DNA of 64,000 nucleotides from Owenia fusiformis (taxonomy: Eukaryota; Annelida; Polychaeta; Sabellida; Oweniidae): NCBI GenBank assembly GCA_903813345.2, contig CAIIXF020000006.1:4173096-4237095 (forward strand), in the 5' to 3' direction. Position 1 is the stretch's first letter. Every line of letters begins with the position of its first letter. Below the pieces are notes generated by a model. The model saw nothing but the letters and a program-made list of their open reading frames with translations, did not search any database and was not told the origin of the DNA. Both the position numbers and the translations under genes were made by a program. Shown here piece after piece: positions 44,814 to 55,872 of the stretch.

Positions 44814-47800
44814 TCAAGAATTATAAAGCATACCGATTTTCTTCCTCAACTTCGTCGTTTTTCTTTTCCTTTGCACATTTTCCTCAGAGCAGGGCGTCCT
44901 TTTAGAAAAAGTTTTCTGAACTTCACCTAAATTATATGCAAAAATGATTGATTTGAAATTAATTTAAAGTTGATTTTGAAAACTAACACATAGTTTAAAT
45001 ATTTTTTTCATAATAGACTGAATCCTAGACGAAGTTTGTTCTATGCATTCGTTTATCGACTCATGTTATATTTGAAGTTATTTTTTGTACTCATCACGTG
45101 GTAAAATTCAAATTGAAAGGGAACATTTTTACCTTTATTTATACTGTTACTTGTTTTGCTTTGTCCCACTCTCCCACGAGATTGTTTTTTTCTTTTAGCA
45201 GATTTGTCTGGAAGCATGGATATAAGCCTGATAAATTATTAAATAGTTAAATAATACACAATACAAAACAAACCTTTCACGTGGAAATTTGATTAACACA
45301 ATGTTTAGGAAAATAACTATAAGCCCATAAGGACATACCCTACGTGATATTAGGCTACAATCACGTGTCACAATTACCCATTTGAAACAATAAGTGCCTA
45401 TGTTCAAGCATTTCTTCATTAATAAATCGAATATGCATGGTGTTTCATATATATGCACCCCATTAAAACTCATACATGTATCATCGCCAACCTGTCATGA
45501 TTTGACTATCAAAGGGGAATAAATCTTTCGAAATATTTTATTTTAACATAGCGAATGTAAAATAACTATGAATTAATCTTTCCTAAAAAGTTGCAGTGTG
45601 ATACGAGGCTACAATCACGTGTCTAAAAGAATGTTATGACTGACAATCTTTTTAATACATGAAGTATTGATTTAATATACCTGTCCCTTGTGTGCCTCCC
45701 TTCCTTTTAGCAGCTGTCCTTTTACCCACCACAATCTAGAATGATAATTCGAGGTCAAAATCAGATGACTATGAATGAGTTACAACAATCATTACATCAT
45801 GTAACCTGTTAATGTAACGATATAATTATAAGATAAAATAGTTTTGTTTTATTGCAGAAATAGTTTAAACTATGCATTTCCATTTTCTTTCACCCTTCCC
45901 TTTGGCATTTGTGCTTATATATCCATATAACCAAGATATCTAATCCTTTATGTTTAAATTAGAGTATTCTTATACAGGCATGCTAGTTATTTCGCAATTG
46001 CCAGACATTACTAATCTGTCGGCAAGCAGAATAATCATTAGTATAATTATATTTACAATACAATGGTATACAGATGAAGAAATGAGAGGCTTGGGATACA
46101 GGGTATATCTTGATTAGAGGAATACAACATATCTACCCAATTGATCTAGGGTCGATTTATCTTGTGCGTTATTTACCTTTAGTACTACGGAATACAGGAT
46201 ATACATATGTACTTGTATGTATACATTTACCCAGCACACAAGTGCTCCTTTCTAATCACACCACTCACCGTTGGTTGTTCTTGTTCTATTTCTAACATTC
46301 TGACGACTTCGCTTGGAATGACTGACTCTATTGTGGGTTGCTCCTCATGTGACAATTTGGGCAATCCGGCAAACATCCACTGTGTTTTGAATTTTAGCAG
46401 ATACTGATTGATGAGTGCATCGGATGACAGAAAAGCTCGTATACGCTTAATATACTTTTGCCACCAGATATATTGACTGGCGTCCCTCTGGTCACTGTAC
46501 AATGGTCTTAAGAATCGTTGGTTTCGTTCTATCCCATCGATATTCAATTTTTCAAAATTCGGTGTCTGCAAAACTGGCTCCCCTTTCGGAAGCGTTTTTA
46601 AAATGGAAGGAGCCTCAACCCACGGTTGTGTATGGAGCCCCTTATACAGTAACTTCACGCCGTTTGAGGTCTTAATAAATTTGAAATGCAAAGGTTTTGT
46701 GTGGTGCTTTATGTCATTAAGGTGTGGTTCTATCCAATTACGGAAATCGTAGACAACATTTATTCTTTGTCCGTTTTTCAGCAGATAAAGAAGATCATCC
46801 ATTGTCTCTGCCTCTTGTTGCCTGAGACTATCAGCAATCTTGTGGAAATAGGAATCGATGTCCTCATGCGTGTGTCCCACTATCAAAAATGATAGTTCAA
46901 TCTACAAATAAACCATGCGTTCACTGTTAAGAACGTAACTTATGTAATGGACGGGGAAATGCATGGGCAAATATTAGTTGTTCCAAACGTATTTGAGTTG
47001 AGATATTTTAAGGAGTAGAAATATTAATATTAGCATGACGATTGTGTATTTTTCAAACAATGATAATGAAAAAGAATTGCATCTTAAAGGAGTCGGAGAT
47101 TGCAATTCTTTTTTCAACGAGTCTCTATGTGCAGTAACTCAATAAATGCAGATACAGAACATATATTTCTGAAGAATAACTACAAGCATACTCTGCAGTG
47201 ACATCATTTTTGTACGATTTCTCAAATGCATAGTTTAACTGCTTATCGTCGGGGGAAATATACACATATTCTAGTCATCGATGGTATCCATTGGTTCGAT
47301 TTTGAGTTAATTACCTCTTTAAAAACGCCATTCCTAATAAGGAGTTCACAGAATCCAAGCATGAATCGATTTTTGTTCTCCCTCCAACAGTTATCGGCTT
47401 GTAGATAAAGGGTGGGGGGCAATTTGTTACCCTAAAAATCAACAATTAATGTACAAGTATTTGTACAAACACTACTATTTAAAACTGTCATGTAATTTAC
47501 ATTTATAGTCTAGGTTCTAACCCCTGTAATGCCCCACTGCCACTAGACATTGGGTTGATAAAAAAGATAAAAAGGCTACGGTCTTGAAGCAAGACTAGAT
47601 TAAAGAAAACATGTTTTTTTATGAATTGGTTATGGAAATCTTCAGCCTGTAGACAATTATACTATAGTACATATGATCACATACCATTTTTGCAGCGATT
47701 GTTTGCAACACGAGGAGAATAACGTTGATTGATAGGTTGGAATCATGCGGGTATTCACAGGTGTCAATAAATGTCCTAAACAACCTATGGCCATGAGATA

Positions 47801-50800
47801 TCACACCAGTGATATGCGTCTTTAGCAGGTCTCCCTGTCCAACGGATTTAGCTTTAGAGCCTATAAGATGTGGGAGTGACGTTTTGCCTGAAGAAATATA
47901 AATAAATCATGCGAATGCAAGTTCAGAGAGATATCTCAATTGGAATCTGTCATTTTTTTATTATGACTCATTTTCATTTATGTGTATCGGACGATAACAA
48001 TATACCTTTATGTTTGGTAATAGGCGTCGATAAAGCAAAACAATATAGTGTATATTGCCCAGCTAATGCCTATGTCACATTTGCTCCCATTCATTGGCCG
48101 GCGCCCGGCCGATTGTCGTTTTTTTGGTCAGAACTGATTTCAACTTGCCTTAGATTGAACAAACATTTTTGTAAAGCATGAACAAGTTCTCATGAGCCTA
48201 TACATGACCTCAAATTGAGATGTGACCTTCAATTTTGAACAAAATATTCAATTGGCAATGTTCCGGCCGAATCGGAGCAAAGGTTACTCAAAGTTAGGCA
48301 CGATATATACTATTTTTAATTCTTAACAATCTTTATAGCTTTCCGATTAGAATTCCGTTACGCGTTACTTCCATCGGATATGATTTATATGTTAAGTTGT
48401 GATTCTAAAGAAAAACGTGTACATCAAAATACGTATGGAACTGTTACATGTAGATAATAAAAACTCTAAATTAATTTACCTTGATCCATGCCGTCAAAAA
48501 TAATAGAGAGGTACTGTGTCGGTTCATTCCTCGATTGTTCCCGTTTATTATAATAATATTGCCTCTCCATCCTGTAAAATAAAATATAAATTGATAAATC
48601 CCCATTTTATATATTCGAAAACCATATTCAATATCATATTAATTATATCTAATCGTATCAAATAATGTATTAAATCTTTTTAAAAACATAAATTAAAGCG
48701 TGGAGCGGAGATCGTGTCCATGTATTAAGAAACTTAAGAATATGCGTTTTCAATACCTGGGTTTGATCTTTGTATATGTGTCTGTGCTCGTTACAATGAG
48801 ATAACAAAGATCGATAAGTTGTTTAGCAAAATAATAAAATATGATATTTAATTGCAATCAACGAAACGCAGTGTTAGTTTGTTATTAAAACAACGGGCTG
48901 GTTGTTGAGAGTGGGTGCGTGGTTTTCGAATAATTAGATACATGAAACCATATAGTCCTATGTACACAATGTACAGTAATGCCTGGGTTACATGTGCCCA
49001 GATTCATCGCCCGTCGCACGGCCGATTGAGTATTCTGTCCAAAATTGTATAGTTTTGACCAATATACTCATTCGGCCGCGCCCGGGCCGATGAATCGGAG
49101 CAAATGTCACCAAGGCTAAGTCAGGTAATCAGACATTATACATATGATTTTTTGAATGTATTAGGTACGTATGAAGTCCTTTACTCCAATGTAAATTCAT
49201 TCTGATAACATAATAGCATCTTTCTGTTTCACCTCTCAGGGCTGAGGAGAAATGAGATTTCATGGTTTACCATGGTGATGTAAATTTGATAATCAGAGAT
49301 TGTTATGTGTAATGCGAAACGCATGCGGTTAAACCAGTGCATTCAATCCTTTAATCATATACAATACATTGATGGATCAAGATGCACGAAACGTGTTTGT
49401 TCTTCAAATTCAAATAAAGATATATAGTCCAGGAGTAAACGGGTGAAAAACCTAAGAAATTTAGCTGGCCATAAATATTGTTTCAATGACAGAATAGATT
49501 ATCTAAATGTTTCCGTTTGAAATTCTATATCTCTGTTCATATGAGTATACTAGTAGATAGAATATCTATATCAGCTACTTGAATGTGAAAGCAACTTTTA
49601 ATACTTGTAGTTAAAATGCAGAGTTTTTACATTTCAATTAGAGCATAGGCGTGGGGGGGGGTTGCAATTGGTGATCGCCCCATTACCATGAGAAGAAAAG
49701 AGCTTTGAAATGATTTTTATTTGACGCTTCTAGCTCAATTTATTATAAAGGAAGTTGCATAAATTTTCGTGAAATTCAAGATAAATCTTAATTGTTGGCT
49801 TTTTATGCCACAATCGCATCCCCTGACTGAAAATGGATTTTTTGGCGATCGCACAAGCCCCCCCCCCAATTTAATTGTGGAAAATGTCAAACATTTTTTT
49901 CCATGATTACTTGTCAAGCGTAGGTTCTATGCGGAGGATGAGTAAGGACCCCAATTAGCAATATACTCATCTAATAATATAACCACATTTAAGGCAAACA
50001 TTGCTTCTAAAATATGTGAACGAAATACGCCGATGATGAATAAAATACTATAATGCTCGGTATGCCTATCTACAAAATTGACGAAAAGTAAAAATATAAA
50101 ATAAATATATAAATGGCACACGCTTCTAAGGATGAGTAAAATGTCCCTATATTACGCAAGCTAAATCAGTTAATATTAATATAATACAAGTGACAAAAAT
50201 ACTTGAATCGGATTCATGAAGCGACTATCATATTTATTTAAGCATTCCTTCTAATAAATTAATTCATTGGTCATCAGTATCTACTGAATCAAAGGGTATA
50301 TAGCAGCGAAACGCGAAAATTACTCTGTGTGCTTGGCGAGATGCAATCGGTTACCTGACCAACTCTGAATTCGAATGAATGGGTATTAAAATTGACCAAA
50401 TCGAAACCAATTCAAGACAACGCATCTTTTGCGCATGCACTACTATAATATGTAATTCAAATGGGAATTGACCTCCAGTTGACATTTCAATATTTGTGTT
50501 AATTTCGTGAAGTCCTACCAAAATCAAAGACATAACGAAATGTCCTAGGAAAGCGTACTTGTTACTCGATATAGATAAAGGACCAGGCTTACTGTTATCA
50601 CCTTTGACGAGAAGAATTTTCTTCAGAGGTTTATTGACGAATTGCATCTTGCAGCTGTTGTGATTAGAAATAGTCTAAAAAGTGTACGTGCGATGATAGC
50701 TCGAGTTTTTTGCCGAAACCTAATTAACCTTGCTATCATAAAATGAATTGTCTGTAAAATGCAATTTTCGAATAACAAATTGAACTAAGGAACAAAGTTA

Positions 50801-53800
50801 CCAGCAATTTCGCACGGGGACTTATTTACCCTAACGATCAGCAATCATTTATTCCAATGACTTAAAAGTGTAAATACTTACATTTGCCTATTGTTATGCT
50901 CGTTGAGTGCCTTTTTGATAAGTCTTCTTCGTTCTGGGTTCAGAGTTCTCTCAAGGCGTCTGTTTAGACTCACACATTTATCACATTTAGTGAAACAGTT
51001 TGTCTGAAATATAAACACGATTTTACTTGATATATATTAATCAACATACAAATTCCTGACAACGAACTTCACAAAGGATTTCAATGAGCCACTTTACTAA
51101 ACAACTTTAACCAGCCTAGGGAATCTTTCTATCTAAATTAACGAGATTTTTTCAGCGCATTTTTTGAATTTATGGATCCGTCACTAAAATTGTATGCTCT
51201 TTGAGATGCTGTAATCAATAGTAACACAATTTACCAAACTCCAGAAAGAAACTGATTTTACAGTATGGTTCACAGCTAAATGATCTCACCCTGTTGTAAA
51301 CTTAAGGTTCACATGTAAAGCTAAAGATTAATTACTAAGCTTATTGAAATGGATAAGGATCTCTTCTGTGCTACATTATATAAATCACGGGTGAATTTTT
51401 ACATTTCTAATGATTTTGCCATACTGCTATATTATACTGAGAAGGCCTATCTCACCATGGTAAAAAGGCCAAATATCAAATGTAAAATAAATAGCGGTCA
51501 TATTTCAGTACCCTTTCATTTGTGTTTTGAGAAAGTGAACCATGATTTTGAAAATGATATGAATAACATTGCTAAATGTAACGCATTTTGACTAGTTTTT
51601 ATTACTAGTTGCTGAAAATCGCAAGAAGAAAGCTGCCATTTTAAAATCGACCTTTTATATCATTAGACCTTCAGTGTGATAAAAAAGCTATTGAAATTAA
51701 AAAAAATTATAGCAAATTATAGAGAATTTATAGCACTTGTGATAGAATGGATTGCTTAGCTTCCCCTTCGTGAATATGCCTGTTTAGGCTAACAGAAGTA
51801 TGTCGCGAATAAATTACTCAGTTTTATTTGCACCCCGGGTGTTGCACTAATAATATGATATTTTGATGTACCATAAATAATTTTAGCCCCACATATCTGG
51901 TTAGTATTACAATACCAAATTATGTAACATGTGAATTTGGAGTTTCAGTAAGTTTAAATATTACATTTAGATGGATTATTCACTTGCAAAACTTTCAAAA
52001 TCATAAGTATTCAGATTGAAATAACTTTACAACTTAGTAGAGAATGTGGTAAAGAATTAATTAATTATTACAAACCCCTTTATAATAAGGATAACATGAC
52101 CTAATTCTTGTTTGGGCAAGGTAAAACTTTATTTTGTCTAAAAATTGTTTACAAGTAAACAAAGCTAGTTCCTACTCCCTACATGTACGTACACTACAAT
52201 TAGTTCTACTTGACACAGAGCCAAGCCAAAGTTCAAGGGTGAACTTGAATTACCTTGTATACAGATACACGCGTGTGTGTAATTAACATTTAATAGAGTA
52301 CTATATAATAGAATAAGCACAGTTGAGTACCATAAGGTAATGATTATTTGATAGTCTAAATCAAATAAGCTGCAAAGGGAGTGGGATTGGCTGGTATTTT
52401 AATGTAAATATATTTTCTACTTTTTATGACGTAACATTTATCAATTATCGCAAAAAAATTATGATATGATGTAACTTCGAATTGAAAAAGATCTAAGGCA
52501 ATCTAAGGATAATTTTGGCTTAAAGGTACGGAAAGCTGCGAAAAGTTACGTATCGATATTAAAAGTTGAATAATAAATGCATAACGATGAACCTAGTATC
52601 AAATATATCAAAGTTTGGTCCTGCAGTTATAATCTTGAAACGGGGTGGATCTTAAAAATCTATTTAATAGTGGGACTGATTTAAGTGGCAAAAGGGCAAT
52701 TCAAAAGTGTTAATTGGGTCCGTTATCCCTCCCCCTCTCAGAGAATCATACCTTGAACGAAGGTTGGATGTTTTGCACTCGGTCCCAGTTAAAGTTAAGG
52801 TCTACACCTCTCATTTTTGTACAAAAGGTCATTAAGGTAAGAATAAGTAGAATATTCAGTGGTATACATTTCAAATTTGCAAAAATCCATATTTTCCACA
52901 CCAACCTAAAAGTTCGCAATGTAATTACAAGGTGGGCTTTTTAATAATGGAATTAATGTTGCACATAATTCTAATGGAATGAACTTCTTTTTGTTAATTT
53001 GTAACATAAATCTTACGCTTACCTTTTTAATCTTAAGATGGGGAAACATGTCAGCCCACATACGCATGAAACTTGTCTTGCTGAAAAAGTTTCGAAACTT
53101 TTCTACTCTTTCGCTTTTGTATCGAAGGTACAGTCCCTCTTTCCTCGTCTTGTAGGGAAGCATAACATCTTCTGAATCGGGCATTCGGTCAGCATGATAA
53201 GTCGCATATTCTTCTAACCAAAACTTAGCATCGTCGTAGAGTGATGTTTTACTTCTGCGCCTTTGATAACCCGTTGACAAGACTCCGTTTTCATAATCTT
53301 TCACTGATTTATAATAGAAACCTTTGCTTATATAAAAAAGTTGGCAAAATGCCTTTGAACATATTCCCAATCCATTTTCAATCATTAAAAAATATTTTCC
53401 ATTATTCTGTTTTGCGTCTCTTAATTTCTGTATCAACCATTCGTGTCTAGATTCAAAATCCTTCGTCCATAAAATCTCCCTACATCTACGAGCCATGTCC
53501 ATGTTTACATTTAAATGACATTTTGAAATGCAGCATTTCTTCATATATTTAATCTGGAGTAATGATCCGTGTCTTAAGCTTTTTTCCAATATCCTTGAAA
53601 CCGTTCTTTCACGTTTTGGGGCTATAAAATGAACAATATGTTATAAATTGACAAGATTAAAATGTGCAATTGTATTAAATGTTAAATGAGTAAATTTGAA
53701 ATGGCATACTTTCGCTGTGACATTATTTTCTAAACATGCAATCTGAAGTCTAACATCACTCAAATCGATGCAGATAGAATAAGGGATGTCTCGTCTTGAA

Positions 53801-54962
53801 ACAAGACAAGTGCATGATCAAAAAGTAGTCTCCTGAAAATTTATGTGTATTTTTGTATTTTCTTATATGTACAAGCGTTGTTAAGGAGCATTTAAATATA
53901 TATATGTCGAAAATGTGTTTGCCGGAAAAACGTTATTTGAACGTCAGGTGGAAGGAAGTGGTCACTGGCCTTAAAAGTTATCCTTCCGTCATCTTTCCCA
54001 GGAAATAAATCATTTCGAATACAAATGTTGTTGGATAGAGACTTAATGACTGACTAAATCGCTGATTAACTTTTCAAATACAATTAGTCCCTATCTCACA
54101 TTAGCTCCGATTCATCGGGCTGCATCAGGCAGAATGAATAATTTGTTCAAATCAAATGCATTTCTGAACAAAATACTCAATCGACCGGGCGCCTTTGTTA
54201 GATCAGAATATTACTCACCTGTTGAGAAAGAAGTGATGTTGACTTTCGGGGTAACACTCCCTAAGTCTTCCGGAAGTAAATCTTTTAAGCTATCTATAGG
54301 AGATGTCTCGTCGTCATAATCGCTAAAGCTATCGTTCCATAAGTCACTTTTCATCTGATTTTTGAATGGCGCAATGGGAGTACTGGTTAATTGTTTGTTT
54401 TCGTTATGACGGATTTTCGAAGGTGTTTTAACCGTATTTTCGTATTTGCCATCGTCGTCGCAAAAATCAAATACATCTAGTTTTGGACTATTGGCGCTTG
54501 TATCCATATCATCTTGACAGATAAGTGAAGTACCAAGTGGCTGATCATTGTTTTCAAGAGATATTCCAAGAGGGTCGTCATTGTTGTCATCGTTTGCTAT
54601 ATCGAGGGATATTCCCAGGGGATCCTCAGATGTTGTGTTTAAAAGGAAGCTTTTACCCTGAAAATCGAAATTGAATTTTGTTAAATTTTACTGGTTTCAT
54701 ATAAACCTCAATTCCTAAAATGTCTTGACAAAGGAAAAAAAAGAGCATGTATTATGTAAACCAGGTAGAAAACGCAGTGCTAGCCATAAAACCATTAACG
54801 CCGGAATCGATGATTATTATAATTTCTTTCTTTAGTTTCATGTTAGAATTGGCATATCAATTCATTACTCACCGCATTGTTGTCAGCACCAGGTATTTTG
54901 ATTGGGTAAATGTAGTCGGATATTAATAGAATGAGACAGACATATATGGTCCATCTATCCAT
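44814..54962 (-). CDS. GHTHEDID-family (DUF7869-type) protein, 11 exons
   Basis: I assembled 11 exons by GT/AG sites and phase: 54962-54873, 54657-54219, 53621-53023, 51003-50882, 48571-48480, 47887-47685, 47431-47315, 46901-46269, 45735-45681, 45207-45133, 44926-44814. They total 2538 bases, 845 residues, and end TGA. Residues 1-30 resemble a signal peptide, at odds with the rest. Exon 2 is acidic with three DPLGISL-like repeats. Exon 3 has CCISKC and the PDSEDVMLPY segment; exon 4 has CFTKCDKC (379-386). DGMDQ (443-447), DNCWRENKN (from D528) and GHTHEDID (563-570) are the family signatures. The tail is Lys/Arg-rich, as in nuclear proteins. I believe the family is Pfam DUF7869; its function is unknown to me. 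The three acidic motifs suggest an RNase H-like, transposase-type core (inference). Introns hold three MITE copies and other repeats. Confidence 0.85.
48068..48300. mobile_element. Foldback MITE family 'gctccgattcatcggcc', copy 1
   Basis: The left arm tcacatttgctcccattcat followed by tggccggcgcccggcc pairs with the right arm ccggccgaatcggagcaaag. The loop is longer than in other copies (about 100 bp extra). It lies in intron 5 of the minus-strand gene. Confidence 0.7.
48981..49115. mobile_element. Foldback MITE family, copy 2
   Basis: gcctgggttacatgtgccca at the left and gcaaatgtcaccaaggc at the right are inverted relatives, with cggccgattgagtattctgt/ataactgagtat-type inner pairs. It lies in intron 4. 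Confidence 0.8.
49427..49855 (+). repeat. Dispersed repeat, uninterrupted copy
   Basis: Matches 61422-62670 over about 430 bp (gtccaggagtaaac, agctggccataaatattgtt, gaatgtgaaagcaac, agaagaaaagagcttt and cacaatcgcatc, in order) but lacks the LINE that splits the other copy. It contains a G-tract at about 49,655 and a C-tract at its right end. It lies in intron 4 of the GHTHEDID gene. Class unknown. Confidence 0.85.
50351..50647 (-). pseudogene. Possible relic exon, faint carbonic anhydrase resemblance
   Basis: A 98-codon open frame inside intron 4. The order GPLS, KYAFLGHF, then STGGQFPFELHIIVVH recalls the central region of alpha-carbonic anhydrases (GPL..Y.. then FHFHWG, GSEH..G..FP.ELHLVH). 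The zinc-ligand motif is not intact: HF is followed by VMSL. No splice sites convincingly bound it. It could equally be chance. Reported only so that it can be tested. Confidence 0.15.
54089..54195. mobile_element. Foldback MITE family, copy 3 (right arm truncated)
   Basis: tcacattagctccgattcat at the left; the loop contains ttgttcaaatcaaatg and ctgaacaaaatactcaatcg; the right arm ends at gaccgggcgcc without the expected gatgaatcggagc. It sits in intron 2 only about 20 bp from the splice donor at 54,218. Confidence 0.7.
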
Positions 54963-55239
54963 GTTCCGTGTGTAGACTTCTGATTCGTTTTCGACTTTCT
55001 AAAGTGTCCAAACTCTAATTATTCCATTGTATTTGTCCTTTGTAAATGTATTAGTGATCATATAACGTCAGTTAGCAGGTTAACAAAGATTCATTTGCGC
55101 ATGTTGTTTGTTGAAACAAGTATTTCGTTTCTGGGTCACTCATTGGCTCTTTACCCCGAGGCTAAGGAATGTTATGGATTTCACGACTGGTACATGGCTT
55201 ATCCAATGATACTTGTATAGTATTTTACAATCTAAAATA
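54963..55239. promoter_or_regulatory. Shared upstream region of the divergent gene pair (left part)
   Basis: The minus-strand gene starts at 54,962 and the plus-strand gene at 55,873, so this 0.9-kb interval must contain both promoters or untranslated first exons, unless the true first exons lie elsewhere. I see no clear TATA or initiator element that I can assign. Confidence 0.3.
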
Positions 55240-55571
55240 CAGTAAAACCTGACTAATCTGAACGCCATTGGAACTAGCTAAAAGTGTTCGGATTAGACAG
55301 GTTTTCGCATCTCCAAGATCCTGGACTTTGAAGGCCCGATATGATTAAGAGTATTAGATATTTTTCCAAAAATGTTGAAACAAAAATAAATCTAAGCTTT
55401 TAAAATATTTGAGAAATCTGTGAACTATTTTTAAAAGTGTTCAAGTAAGACAGGTGCATCTTCACTTTTCAAGTTTCTATGACATGAAAGTAAATGGTAA
55501 GGCAGAGGGGAAAGCGTTCGGATTTGAAGGTACTCGGATTACCCAGGTTTTAGATTTAACAGGTTCTACTG
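55240..55571. mobile_element. pogo/Tigger-like MITE, 332 bp, TA-flanked
   Basis: The left end cagtaaaacctgactaatct and the right end tttaacaggttctactg are inverted relatives, flanked by TA (55238-55239, 55572-55573). The terminal sequence cagta-aacct followed by an 'atccgaacgcc'-like segment is typical of pogo/Tigger elements. An inner inverted copy (ttcggattagacaggtttt) follows the left TIR. No frame. It lies between the two divergent genes. Confidence 0.8.
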
Positions 55572-55872
55572 TACTCCCTCTTTACTTTTGAGATACCCTT
55601 TTGAAATATCCTATCATTTCATTGTTTCGGTTTATAATAACGTATTAACCAATTAAAAAGTAATTACGGTTATGTGTCATTTGCTGAAACCTTGAAGTTC
55701 TATGCTAATATGACAGATTTTAAAATCAAGGTCTCATTGATAAAACAAAGCTAGTGTGTGACATTTTTAAGGGCTGCATGATTGCAGGGGAATTTCTTAG
55801 TAACATGGAGTATTACGTTTTTACACTCTGATATACGTACACGCACATGCAGACTATGCTTGTTATTCCATC

